64,000 nt of DNA from Chloranthus sessilifolius. Its lineage: Eukaryota; Streptophyta; Magnoliopsida; Chloranthales; Chloranthaceae. The translations under genes and the position numbers were made by a program. The DNA is taken from the NCBI GenBank assembly GCA_021018995.1, contig CM037584.1, forward strand, positions 150,429,317-150,493,316, read 5' to 3'. Shown in pieces: positions 22,379 to 33,352 of the stretch; position 1 is the stretch's first letter, and the number at the start of each line of letters is the position of its first letter. The notes below the pieces were generated by a model, which was not told where the DNA came from, made no database searches, and worked only from the letters and a program-made list of their open reading frames with translations.

Positions 22379-23570
22379 GACTGGCAATCGCGATTAGACT
22401 CTTTTCTCTAGGGTTGCCCCAATTTAGTTAGTTTCGATCGATCAACTATTTAAGTTATGATAGAGATAGTGGTCTAGAACAAAGTACAATGTAAAATCGA
22501 TCGATCGACTAGCAAAGTAAGCCTTTATTTTTTGTATTCTGCCCAAAATCGATCGATCAAATTAGAGGCTTCGATCGATCGATTTCAACATTTTTACAGT
22601 CTTCAATGGTCGAGATCAAGATCTGAAATCAAACTTATGATTTTTAGGATTTCGAGAATCAGATTTGATCATCAATATAGTAATACCCTAGAAATTATAA
22701 TACGACAACCCCAGATAACGAAATCTACCTCTTCAAGTGTGATTCGTGAATCCACGGTGATTGGGGCTTACAGGGGCATTGGTGTTCCATGCTTATCGTC
22801 CGTTCAAGTTTCCTTCTTCCTCTTGGTCGTAATGATGCCGATGGTCAAGGTGCCTTGTGGAAGAACACCTTAATGATCTTAGGGAGGTTTGAAGAAGGGT
22901 TAATGGTCAAGTCCTACTAGGTAGAACCGGATTTCCAATCCTATTCCATATGTTGTCCTTGGAAATAGGAAAATCTTGACTACATGTCAAGTGAAAACCA
23001 AGAAAGTTAAGATTGTCCGATTTCCAAGGGCAGAAGATGGGGTGGGACTGGAATTCTGGTTCTACCTTGTAGGGCTTGACCATTCCCCTTGAAGAAGATC
23101 AAAAGAGATGGGTGGTGGCGGCTAGGGTTTCGTAAGAAGAAAAAAATAAGAGAAGATGGCTAGGGTTCTTCTCATGGCTCTTTTCTTAAGAAGAATTCTA
23201 GAGAGTTTATGATTTAGGTTTCTACGGAAGACACCTTTTTATAACTTATTGGAGATTATTCGGTGTTAGGCTGACATACCAAGAGTAGGTGTATAGGCTC
23301 TTTACTTCAAGTTCAAAAATAGAATTTTAAATCCACTTAACAAGGTTTGATCCCTAGCCCTCTCGTGTATAACTCAAGCCTCCAACCATTGTGCAATCAT
23401 GTAGCTTGTGTGATTATTCACACAATTATATATGTGAGTCTTTTAAACCAAGCTGTATATTTTTAGTTTTAAATTGTTTTGAAAACTCAAGGCATGTTGT
23501 GTATGCGTTGTTAAGCATATACATTTGTTAAACGTATTAAGGTTTGGAAATTTTGGGGTTGCACACACAG
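22379..23570 (-). mobile_element. LTR-like remnant of a chromovirus, poorly defined
   Basis: No gene is recognised. Three observations suggest a diverged minus-oriented chromoviral LTR: an ATCGATCGATCGA array at 22430-22590 resembling the ATCGATTAATCGAT arrays of the other LTRs, a 'TTCGGTGTTAGGCTGACATACC' segment near 23250 like the TTTCGGTGCTAAGCGCATACACC segment of the LTRs at 30100 and 31320, and a 'GAAATTTTGGGGTTGCACA' end near 23566. The open frame at 22532-22873 matches nothing I know and is not called. Confidence 0.35.
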
Positions 23571-24056
23571 AGCCAACAAAAGAACTATGCTGACCTAAAA
23601 AGAACGAACATCAAGTTTCAGGGAAACTTGGAAAAATTATTTAATTTTGTTTTCCTATTCAGCAATATACCTTACTAAGACAATGCATTCCTTTCAGAAA
23701 GAGGACAGCGTCGATATCAAGATCTCGCCTACCAAAGGCATGATGTGATTCGGGAAACGTGGGAAACTGAGCCAACGTTACGTCAGACCCTTTGAGATAT
23801 TGGGTCAAGTCAGCGAAATCGCATATCGAATTGCCTTACCGCCTCAGCTTTCAAACATGTATAACGCTTTTCACATATCCATGTTGAAAAGGTACGTAAG
23901 TGACCCGACTCATATCTTGGACTATCAGCCCATCGAGCTCCACAAAGATATGACTCTAGCTGAGGAGCCGATACAAATTCAAGACCGTAAGGAATAGATC
24001 TTGCGTACCAAATGAATCCCACTCGTACTGGTTAGGTGGCGAAATCATTCATTTGA
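23571..24056 (+). pseudogene. C-terminal fragment of a chromovirus (Tekay-like) integrase
   Basis: Reads SQQKNYADLKRTNIKFQ, a 76 bp interruption (23622-23697), then DSVDIKISPTKGMM, a stop, FGKRGKLSQRY and ILGQVSEIAYRIALPPQL, then AFHISMLKRYVSDPTHILDY and DMTLAEEPIQIQDRKE. These are the linker, GPF/Y-type region and start of the chromodomain-side tail of a Ty3/Gypsy integrase. The interruption is flanked by TTTCAG on both sides. The upstream integrase core and all other pol domains are missing. It runs antisense to the LTR that follows, so it belongs to a different, older insertion. Confidence 0.85.
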
Positions 24057-24589
24057 TAAAGTGTGATAGCCTAATTTTCCCCACATAGATTTCAGGGAAG
24101 ATCGAACCGTCCGATGATCGAAATTCAGAACAAACTTTTTCTTGCAAAAAATCAAAGATCAATCAGATATCATATGACGTGAACAGATAGATTCCATTAA
24201 CTATATAGAATAGAAATTACAAAACTCAAGACCACCGGTGGCGGCTGACTGTCACCTAAACTGTGGTATAATCTACAAAAATATATATAGAGATCAAATC
24301 CCGAAGATATACCAAATCAAAGGTATAAAAGTTAACACTACACCTAATCTAAAGGCAATGCACTACGAAAAATATTCTTCGGGCAGAAGATCTTCTTTCG
24401 ATACAAAGTCAGGATTCGCTCCCAAGCATGTGACCTGGTCAATGTCTACACCTATGACACATAGTGTGGGGGTGAGCTAACAGTCTAAGCTCAGTAGAGA
24501 AAAGTTCAATACCAATTCACATCTTTTCGATCAATGCATAGGTTAAATGACTAAATTTCAAGACATTTTCATACCAAATTCAAAAGCAT

Positions 24590-25960
24590 TTTCTTTCATA
24601 TCAAAACGGAAAGGCATTTTCATATCAAAATCGGAATTAAAGTTCTTAAAATCAAAGTTCGGACTTAACATTCAAAGGTTTCTAATTTAAAGTTCTGATT
24701 CAACATTCAAAGGGTTCTAATTCAAAGTTCTGATTCAAAGTTCAAAGGTTTATATTTCAAAGTTCTGATTCAACATTCAAAGGGTTCTAACTCAAAGTTC
24801 TGATTCAAATTTCAAAGGTTTCTAATTTAGAGTTCAAAGGGTTCTAATTCAAAGTTCGGATTCAATGTTCAAAGAGTTCTAAGTTTGGATTGAAGGTTCG
24901 CGTACATATTCAAATGCTTACAGATAACTCGTTGTAACTGTCCAAATCACGGATACCCGCCGTGCCGGTCTAAATCACGGATAACTAGCCGCACTGGTCC
25001 AAAACACAGATAACCTGTCGCACCAATCCAAATTATGGATTTCAAAGAGTCGGAGTTCAGAATTCATATTCATATTCAAAGTTCATATTCAAAGTTCATA
25101 TTCAGAGTTCAGATTTTAGAGTTCAGATTCAGAGTTCAGAGTTAGAGTTCTTATTCAGATTTCAAAATCAGAGTTCAAATTAAGAATTCATATTCAGAGT
25201 TTAAAATCAGAGTTTGTATTCAGAGTTCAAAAATCAGTGTCCAATACACTGCTCACTTGTCGGTTCAAAGTTCAATTTCCTAAATTCAAATTAGATTCAT
25301 TGCTCATATCAATTCATGTCAGATTCTATCAGATTCCATGTTCATATCAATTCATATCAGTTCATATCAGTTTGTATCAATTCATATCAGAATTTGAGTT
25401 CATATTAGTTCTTATCAGTTCAATTCTATCATTAAGATCTATGAATCGAAATAAAAAATGATATTGAGCATCAAATTTCCCTTACTATTTCAAATTCAAA
25501 TTTGAGGTTTCCATATTCAAAGAATTTAATTTTTCATAGTTCCATATTCAAAGTTCTAAGCTGATGAAACATTCAAAGTTCATATTAGAAGTTCATTTTC
25601 AATTTCATGTTCAAAGTTCATACCTAAGTTCTTATTCAAAATTTGAAGTTCACATAAAACATTCGATCTCAGAGTTCACAGTTGATCATATCATGGAGTC
25701 TATGAATCAAAATTGTGCATTAAGTTTTCCCTACATTTCAAATTCAAATTTCAAAGATTCAATGTTCAAAAGTTCAGACATTCAATATTCAAATTTCGAT
25801 GATTCGAAGAATGAAATTTCAAACCAATATTCCAATTATTTCAAATATCCAATGCGGTCAAATTTAACAGATTCTACATCAATTTATCAAAATCACATTT
25901 CATTTCAAGCATGTCATTCAGATCTATGAATTGAAGGCAAAAATGAAATCTTGCATTGAA
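24590..25960. repeat. Low-complexity TTCAAAGTTC / TTCATATCAG repeats within the LTR
   Basis: Dozens of imperfect TTCAAAG(T/G)TTC, TTCATATTCAGAG and ATTCATATCAG units make this stretch nearly free of other sequence words. The short frames here are products of the repeat and not genes. Confidence 0.75.
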
Positions 25961-26369
25961 TTTCCCCTACCTCAATTCCTAACGTCGCAAGAAGGTATGC
26001 GATGACCCTCATCGACGGTGATTGATTCCTTCCCCTACATCACATTTACAATGATGCATTAAGGATTGATTTTAATCACTAATAACCTCGACGTCACTAA
26101 TAACTTCGACGCACTTAAATATTTTCTCAAATTGAGGTGAAATGGACAAGTTCATGCTAACCTTGGATCATATATAACTTGTCCCAACTTCCCGCTCAAT
26201 TCTGACCTTCAAACCACTTAATTCATCAAATTTCTATTTCCCGAAAAGTTATAAAGCTCATTTTCTTCTTTCCAATGCCATAAGAATTACATCAATCCAA
26301 CTTTAAAGTAAAAGGTTATGGCTAAAATACCAAGGTAGTCTCAGTACTCGCTCCAACTCGCTCTAGTGA

Positions 26370-26515
26370 TTTTCAAATCCGCTCAAGCGAATTTATCGAA
26401 TTTTATGTGGCACACCAAATTCGCTCGAGCGAATTTTTCCAAAAATTTTTGCCTGCAACAATCACTTGAGCGAATTTTCCTCTTTGTTTCTAAAGCTAAC
26501 TTGCTCGAGCGGTTT
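26370..26515. repeat. GCTCGAGCGAATTTT short array
   Basis: Four diverged copies (about 26376-26397 as GCTCAAGCGAATTTAT, 26422-26437, 26463-26478 as ACTTGAGCGAATTTTCC, and 26502-26513) at intervals of roughly 40-46 bases. CTCGAG is palindromic. It lies downstream of the minus-strand TATA box of this LTR. Confidence 0.55.
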
Positions 26516-27311
26516 AACCCAATTCAGTCACCCTTTGGGTTTCTTCTTCCTCAATCCGGCTTTCCCCAAGCCTCAAAAATTCATCAGCAATCACACATAT
26601 CATATCAAAAAATTGGAAACCTAATGCGTATTGATTATGCTATGTATTTACCTTCTTAGATCGTGCGTGCAAAGCTCGTGATGATTGACATCAAAAAGAG
26701 GGTTTCGGTGCCGAGCATGTGGAAATCTCACAGTGATCGATGTTAAAAACTAACTCCGTGCTAATAAGCGATGATCATCCTCTTACAACGTGCACGCTAC
26801 GTTTATGATGATCGGTTTACCCTCGTTCGAAGCTATGCCCCCTCTCGCTCCTCGATCTACATGACATTTCACGTAGAAGATCCCTCGCGATTGGAGTCAA
26901 CAAGAAGACAGAGTTCTTATGAAGAAGATGGCACCCTCTTTGCGAAGAAGACGAAGCTTGAGGAGTGATCTTTCGATTGGGTTCCACAAGAGGATTTGAG
27001 AAAGGTGGGAGCTCTCTCACTCGCTCTCTCTCTTACAAAGAAAACCCAAATGAAATATCTAGATATTTCGCTTGTCTTATCCTTTTATACTCATGGGGTC
27101 TATTTTGGTGCTAAGTCGGCACACCTCGACTCGGTGTACGAGCTCCTTATCAAAGGGCCCAAACATAAGGTCCAACTTAACTTTTCACGCTTTTTATACA
27201 AAATCGCATTCTTATAATTTAATCAACCTCAAAACTCTTAGGCGGCATTGTGTACTTGCCGAACATCTACACAAAATCGAGTGTGTTCAAAATTTTTTTG
27301 AGATGCTACAT

Positions 27312-27769
27312 TCTCCCCTCCAGAAATTTTCATCCTCGAAAATTCACTACGTATTCTTTGGGTTGGAAGACATAGGGTCAATCATCAATTCGCATCAATA
27401 GTCATTTCAAAATCTTTCACCATCGAAACTCTAGACTCTAAATCTAAAGTTCTAACTTTTGTCACATATATAGCCAAAGAATATATATGACACATAAGGA
27501 GATCTAAATTATCCTTTAATTGAAGACCTATATTACGCAGTTAAAATTCAACGATGTTCATTCACAAGTCGAACAATCAATTACACAACCATAGCCAGTG
27601 AGAATATATTTACAAAAAATTTTACAGAACCGTTCACAAGTAAATCAGGGCTTCAGTCAATCATCCAACCATACATTTATACAAAATCCACAATAGGTAA
27701 TATGTACCCATGACTAAGTCGATTTTTTTTTTTTGGCAACCATTCAATGTATACCATACATTCACAATC
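27312..27769 (-). mobile_element. 3' untranslated internal region of the chromovirus
   Basis: Starts with the polypurine tract (27312-27322 as TTCTCCCCTCC on plus) followed by AAATTTTCATCCTCGAAAATTC, closely matching 30312-30340 in the other chromoviral copy. The rest is AT-rich with no coding sequence. It is interrupted at 27770 by another element. Confidence 0.6.
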
Positions 27770-29309
27770 TGTGACAGCCCGGATTTTGACACCTTAAAAC
27801 CCGTGCCATCAGCACGATCCTCCAGACCGTGCCCCATGGATATGTACTGAACATTGGTATAACAAGCAATAATAAAGAAATAAAGTAATAACTGCATAAA
27901 GCGAAAAGTTAATATGCCCATCTGGCACATACAAAAGACAGTTCTACCTTCATGCCACTACATGAACCGAGAACCAATCCGAACCATCGGTGATAAACAG
28001 ATCACCCCAGATGGTTTGCCTAAAAGAATTATATCTATCTAATTACATTGTTTATCAAAATAAAGGCTTGACATACCAAGCCATACAATCTACTCTCAAA
28101 ACCGACTCTCTATCAAAGTACACAGCAGAGTCTCCTAGAAGAAGTCCTCAGGCGGGGGCTCCAACTTGTCCCTAGACACATAATCCGAATCACCCAGATC
28201 CACGTCTCTCGAAGCCTCGACCGCGGCTAATAATGGACCTGCGATGTATAGTCTAAAGGGTGAGCTACATCCTAGCTCAATAGGGAACAGCACAATAAAC
28301 ATATAAATCAAAATCTCACATATATTCCATGATATTCTAAGCATGATGTATCTATGCACTTGCTAGAAAAATAGTTTAAAAGATGGTAATTTGGATTCAA
28401 TTTTACTGGTAGTTTGCATGTTTTACTTTACTGTTGATTTATCATGAATGACACTGAATAGGCCTAAAGCAAAACTTAAATCTTCAACTTAAGTAATCCC
28501 CGAGCAATATAGCATCGAGCCCCAATGGGATACCCTCCATCATCATCTAAATAGACAGTTGTTAAAATGTATTCCCTAGGAATACGACACAAGCTCCTTT
28601 CTCAATAGGCGGCGGGGTTAAATCTCATCTCAACATCCCTGGGATGTGCTTACTATGTACGGATAAACCTCCGTACTGGTGTTCGGATTGGTCGCTGTAC
28701 CGGTCACAGATATCTTGCCGAGTCAGTCGTGGGTATCCTGCCACGTTGGTGGGGTATCATAAACAAACCTCAAATAATAAAAATAACATGTGCTTTACAT
28801 ATAGTTGTTCACCATGTAAATGTGCTATCTTATATCAGTTAAAACCTAACAATAGTTATTCAATCTTACTTACATCCCTGGGATGTCTAAATTACTCGCA
28901 TCACATTGATGCCTTTATCACTTTCTCATCCCCTGGGGATGCCTCATTTTCATTTACTTACTTGGTCTCTGTTATTCGCATCACACTGATGCTTTTATCA
29001 CTTTCTTGATGTCACACACATACGCATTTTTAGACAGATTTACACAGTTAAAACCGTTTTAATTTGATCTCTATATCACTACATACATGCTCTTGTAATT
29101 AAAGTGCATGTTCAAGGTGTTCCCTACCTCAAGTCTCTGAAGGTCCAAGCATCAAGGTCCCACGCAGCTCCTTATGCTTGCTTTCACACGTACCACTTAT
29201 GGTACATCATAACACATACAACACATCACTAAAGATGCAATAGAGAAGGTCCTAGACCCTCCATGAACCTCAAGGTCCAATTGAAAAGTCAAGTGAAACT
29301 GCCAAAATT

Positions 29310-29725
29310 GATTAATCAATTCCTAAAATTGATTAATTGAACCCTAAATCGATTAATCGATTCCCAAAATCGATTAATTGAAATCCAAAATCAATTAATC
29401 GATTAATCGAAATCCCCAACATGGCAAAGTCGATTCTCAAATCGAGTAATCGAAAGTCCAAAGTCGATTAGTTGATCCCAAATCGATTAATCGAAATCCA
29501 AAATCGATTAATCGATTTCCCAAATCAATTAGTCGATTTCCCCAAGTCTTTTCTCTCCAGTCACTGGAGGTACTCAGTTGATTAGTCGATTTCCAAATCG
29601 ATTAATCAATTTTCAAAATCGATTAATCGATTTCTAGATCGATTAATTGAAATCGGGCATCCTGGCTTTTTCAACTTCTAGACCAAAATCGATTAATCCA
29701 TTCTCAAAATCGATTAATCGATTTG
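29310..29725. repeat. ATCGATTAATCGAT palindrome array in the chromoviral LTR
   Basis: More than fifteen copies of AATCGATTAATCGATT or one-base variants, separated by short runs such as TCCCAAA or TCCAAA. TCGATTAATCGA is a perfect palindrome. The partial LTR at 30640-30925 and the truncated LTR at 2590-2670 carry shorter versions, so copy number varies between LTRs. Confidence 0.85.
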
Positions 29726-30639
29726 GCCAGACTCAGCCCCTTCTCAGGCTCTTCTTCCAAATCTTTTCCTCATCAATTCCTCCCTTTTCCTATGCCTTTT
29801 AATCTATCTTTTAACTAATTTTAATCATCTACAATCTATGCATTTACTTCAATTAGAAACTCACCTCCAATCAAATCTCAATTTGATCAATTATCTAGGT
29901 TGGAATGGCTAGGGTTCCAGCTTTGTTCCAACGATTTCAATCGCGTTGAATCTGAAAATCAATGCTTGATCCCCTCTTGGTTTGCATTAATTATTGGCTC
30001 AATAACTCCTCTTTACTCTCTCTCTCTCTCTTCTTAACTCTCTCTTCACCAACCCAAACAAAAGAATTCTAGGTTTATTAAACCCTTATATCCTCTCTCT
30101 GATTTCGGTGCTAAGCACATACACCAGAGATAGGTGTATGTGACCACTAACTCACACTATACACCACTTATGTCACATTGACATCACATTAGTTCATCAT
30201 TTAATGAGTCCACTATTTAACCATCACTTGGTCAAACCTACGGTCAGTCGGCAAGGATCTCGAGGTCACTGCTTAACGCTCAAATTTTTAGGATATTACA
30301 TTCTCCCCACCTTGGGAATTTTCGTCCTCGAAAATAAACCCAAAGGTGCGTTGGTTGGGTACCCCACACACTGGGGTGTCGCGTACCCGATCACGAAAAA
30401 TTAACTATATATCACTACATACATGCTCTTGCAATTAAAGTACATGTTCAAGGTGTTCCCTACCTCAAGTCTCTGAAGGTCCAAGCATCAAGGTCCCACG
30501 CGGCTCCTTATGTTTGCTTTCACACATACCACCTATGGTACATCATAACACATGCAACACATCACTAAAGATGCAATAGAGAAGGTCCTAGACCCTCCAT
30601 GAACCTCAAGGTCTAATTGAAAAGTCAAATAAAACTGCC

Positions 30640-30925
30640 AAAATCGATTAATCGATCCCAAATCGATTAATCGAAATCCAAAATCGATTAATCAAAATCC
30701 AAAATCGATTAATCGATTTCCCAAATCGATTAGTCGATTTCCCCAAGTCTTTTCTCTCTAGTCACTGGAGGTACCCAGTCGATTAGTCGATTTCTAAATC
30801 GATTAATCAAATTTCAAAATCGATTAATCGATTTCCAGATCAATTAATCGAAATTGGGCATCCTGGCTTTTTCAACTTCTAGACCAAAATCGATTAATCG
30901 ATTCTCAAAATCGATTAATCGATTT
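30640..30925. repeat. ATCGATTAATCGAT palindrome array, second LTR copy
   Basis: Same motif and neighbours as 29310-29725 but shorter; roughly 130 bases of array present in the first copy are missing here. The flanking 'CCAAGTCTTTTCTCTC' block is retained in both. Confidence 0.8.
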
Positions 30926-31724
30926 GGCCATACTCAGCCCCTTCTCGGGCTATTCTTCCAAATATTTTCCTCATCAATTCCTCCCTTTTTCTATGCCTTT
31001 TAATCTATCTTTTAACTACATTTAACTAATTTTAATCATCTACAATCTATGCATTTACTTCAATTAGAAACTCGCCTCCAATCAAATCTCAATTTGATCA
31101 ATTATCTAGGTTGGAATGGCTAGGGTTCCAGCTTTATTCCAATGATTTCAATCGCGTTGAATCCGGCAATCAATGCTTGATCCCCTCTTGGTTTGCATTA
31201 ATTCTTGGCTCAATAACTCCTCTTTACTCTCTCTCTCTCTCTCTCTTCTTAACTCTCTCTTCACCAACCTAAACAAGAGAATTCTAGGGTTATTAAACCC
31301 TTATATCCTCTCTCCAGTTTCGGTGCTAAGCGCATACACCTGAGATAGGTGTACGTGACCACTAACTCACACTATACACTACACTTATGTCACATTGACA
31401 TCACAGTAGTTCATCACTTCATGAGTCCACTGTTTGATCATCACTTAGTCAAACCTACGACCAGTCAGCACGGATCCTGAAGTCACTGCTTAACGCTCAA
31501 ATTTTCGGGATATTACATTATCACACAAACCTTGTATATACAAAATTTAAAGGGAAAGACACCCACAATTAGACATAACCAAATACATCCAGTTCCCCTA
31601 CAATAACAAAAATAGTCATGACGAATTAGGCGAACATGTCTGCCATTGTACCAACAAGGTACACCTAGTATCAATCATAATCCATGTTACTTACTGTAAC
31701 AAAACATACATCCGCAATAATTCA

Positions 31725-31960
31725 AGAAAATATCCACAACTAAACCATTACCACACAATATCACCCCAAGATATCCACAACTAAATTAAAACATCCACAA
31801 TTAAACCATTGCCACACAATATCACCCCAAGATATCCACAACTAAATTAAAACATCCACAATTAAACCATTGCCACACAATATCACCCCAAGATATCCAT
31901 AACTAAATTAAAACATCCACAATTAAACCATGTCCATAAAATATCAACAAACTATCCACA
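31725..31960. repeat. 61 bp tandem repeat, about 3.7 copies
   Basis: Units contain 'CATCCACAATTAAACCATTGCC' and ACACAATATCACCCCAAGATATCC and repeat with a 61-base period; the last unit decays. It lies in untranslated AT-rich sequence between the internally deleted element and a gag gene. Confidence 0.85.
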
Positions 31961-32090
31961 ACTAATTGAAAGTACTAATAATTATTTACCATAAAACCCA
32001 AAATAAAAGTAGGGCCTCCATGACCCATCTAAAATATACCCAAGGTTTTATTTTTATTTTTTTAAACCAAGGTAGAAGACCAAGTGGGCC

Positions 32091-33201
32091 CTAAGCATCG
32101 CTAGTCAATGTCATCCTTTCTTTCTTTGCTTTGGGACAATCTCTTATCCTATGTCCTTTCCGGTCACACTTGAAGCATGCACCCATGGTCCACCTACATT
32201 CCTCCGTCCTATGTTGCTTTCCACATTGCGAGCATGACTTGACAGGTACAGATGGAGCGATACATGAAGTCTGTTGTCCTACTGGCACACTGCTGTAGTA
32301 GGATTCAAAGGAAGGAAGGTCCTCGTAGGTGTAGGCATTGGCGGCCTCGAGTAGATAGTCTGAACAGGTTGACGAGGTGCTGGCATCAGAAGTCTCGGTT
32401 CCTTGCTCGCCTGCTCTTGGGCACAATTGGCACTCGACTGGCCCTATTCTTACCTTGTTATTCTCTTCTCCGATGCATCTTCTCGATATCTTGTTCAGCT
32501 ATAAGAACCAAGTTCATGACCTCTACATAGGTCCTTAGCTGAAACAGAGAAAATCTCTCTTGGATAGTGGGCTTCAGGCCATGCTCAAACTTCTTGGCCT
32601 TCATGAGTTCAGTGGCAACAAGTTGCAGAGGAAACTTGGAAAGCCTTGTGAACTCGGCCTCGTACTAGCATACAAACATTCGTCCTTGCTCTAGTGATAT
32701 CAACTCGACTTTCCACTGATCTCTCACTGCATCAGGGAAATATTGCTCATTGAATTCCTCAACAAACAAGGCCCAGGTCCATGGGACACTCGATGTCTCT
32801 TGTAACTTAGTCCTTTCTATAGACTTCCACCATGAGTCTGTTGCTCCTGCCAATTGGAAGGCAGCCTAGTTAACCTTTTCTTCTTCGGTGCTAAGAATCA
32901 CACGAAGAAGTTTTTCCAATGGATTCAACCATTCTTCCGCTTCGAGCGGATCAGCTTGACCATTGAAGCTTGGAGGATTCATTCTCCTAAACTCTTAGAA
33001 TCCAGAAGGTGGGCATCTTGATGCAAGATGGGCCATCATGTTGACCATCGCCTCTAACAATTGGCCAGTTAGCCCATTGTCGCTTCCTACTCCCAACGGA
33101 ATGTTACTCGCTCTAGTGGCTATTCCTTCACCACCTAATATCCCTTCACCACTTGAGGTGCGTCTATTCCAGAAGGCCCTAGGTCTACTGCGTGGAGCCA
33201 T
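32091..33201 (-). pseudogene. Chromovirus (Tekay-like) gag with two zinc knuckles
   Basis: Start MAPRSRPRAFWNRR (33201). Then FRRMNPPSFNGQADPLEAEEWL, AGATDSWWKSIERTKLQET, WALFVEEFNEQYFPDAVRDQ, and GLKPTIQERFSLFQLRTY through frame changes. The C-terminus (32426-32091) has CSQCGKQHRTEEC (C-x2-C-x3-H-x4-C) and CFKCDRKGHRIRDC (C-x2-C-x4-H-x4-C), which bind RNA during packaging. At least four stops interrupt it. The pol region that should follow on the left is missing. Related to, but diverged from, the gag at 1-737. Confidence 0.85.
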
Positions 33202-33339
33202 ACTGATCTATCACAATCGAACAAAAGTCTTAATTAGTATTGATCGTGAGACAATCCCGCCCACTGTCCAACAGAATCTAAAGCCATAGCTTTAACAAAT
33301 GGGTTCGCAACCTAAGGTCACCTAGGACTTAAAGCCTAT

Positions 33340-33348
33340 GCTCTGATA
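33340..33348 (-). other. Remnant of a tRNA-Met primer-binding site interrupted by the Ogre-type insertion
   Basis: Plus strand GCTCTGATA is the start of GCTCTGATACCA, the complement of the initiator-Met primer site seen at 1065-1076. It is followed almost at once by the Ogre-type LTR at 33353. The far flank at 62230-62262 contains ATCTGATATCAAC followed by TGTGACAC, which looks like a primer site and LTR edge of the same sort. Confidence 0.6.
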
Positions 33349-33352
33349 GAAT

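Larger units (their letters stand above)
24062..27311 (-). mobile_element. 3.25 kb 3' LTR of a chromovirus
   Basis: Begins TGTGATAGCCTAATTTT and ends GAGATGCTACA, directly followed by TTCTCCCCTCC, which on the minus strand is a GGAGGGGAGAA polypurine tract. This is therefore a minus-oriented 3' LTR. The minus-strand TATA box GTATAAAAGG lies at 27081-27090, about 220 bases from the LTR start. It includes a long stretch of TTCAAAGTTC-type repeats (24590-25960), four tandem 'CACGGAT...CACTGGTCC' units near 24940-25030, and a GCTCGAGCGAATTTT array (26370-26515). No gene is seen. Confidence 0.75.
27770..31517 (-). mobile_element. Internally deleted chromovirus: full 3' LTR, 103 bp internal, partial 5' LTR
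   Basis: A full LTR (27770-30300, TGTGACAGCCC...GGATATTACA) is followed by a polypurine tract and about 100 bases of 3' untranslated sequence (30301-30403). LTR sequence then resumes in the middle (30404-31517; ACTACATACATGCTCTT corresponds to about 29074) and ends CGGGATATTACA. This is what remains if a deletion joins the 3' untranslated region to the interior of the 5' LTR. Minus-strand TATA-like boxes are at 30085-30091 and 31301-31306. The flanks CAATC (27765-27769) and TTATC (31518-31522) match only 3 of 5, so no target duplication is claimed. Confidence 0.7.

Noticed and set aside
22532..22873. 113-residue plus-strand open frame
   Set aside because: No recognisable motif, low-complexity start, and it overlaps an LTR-like region with ATCGATCGA repeats; probably chance.
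25237..25929. Plus-strand frames of 74 and 121 residues
   Set aside because: Translations of TTCAAAGTTC/TTCATATCAG repeats inside an LTR; no protein-like composition.
27765..31522. Target-site duplication around the internally deleted chromovirus
   Set aside because: CAATC and TTATC match at only three of five positions; insufficient.
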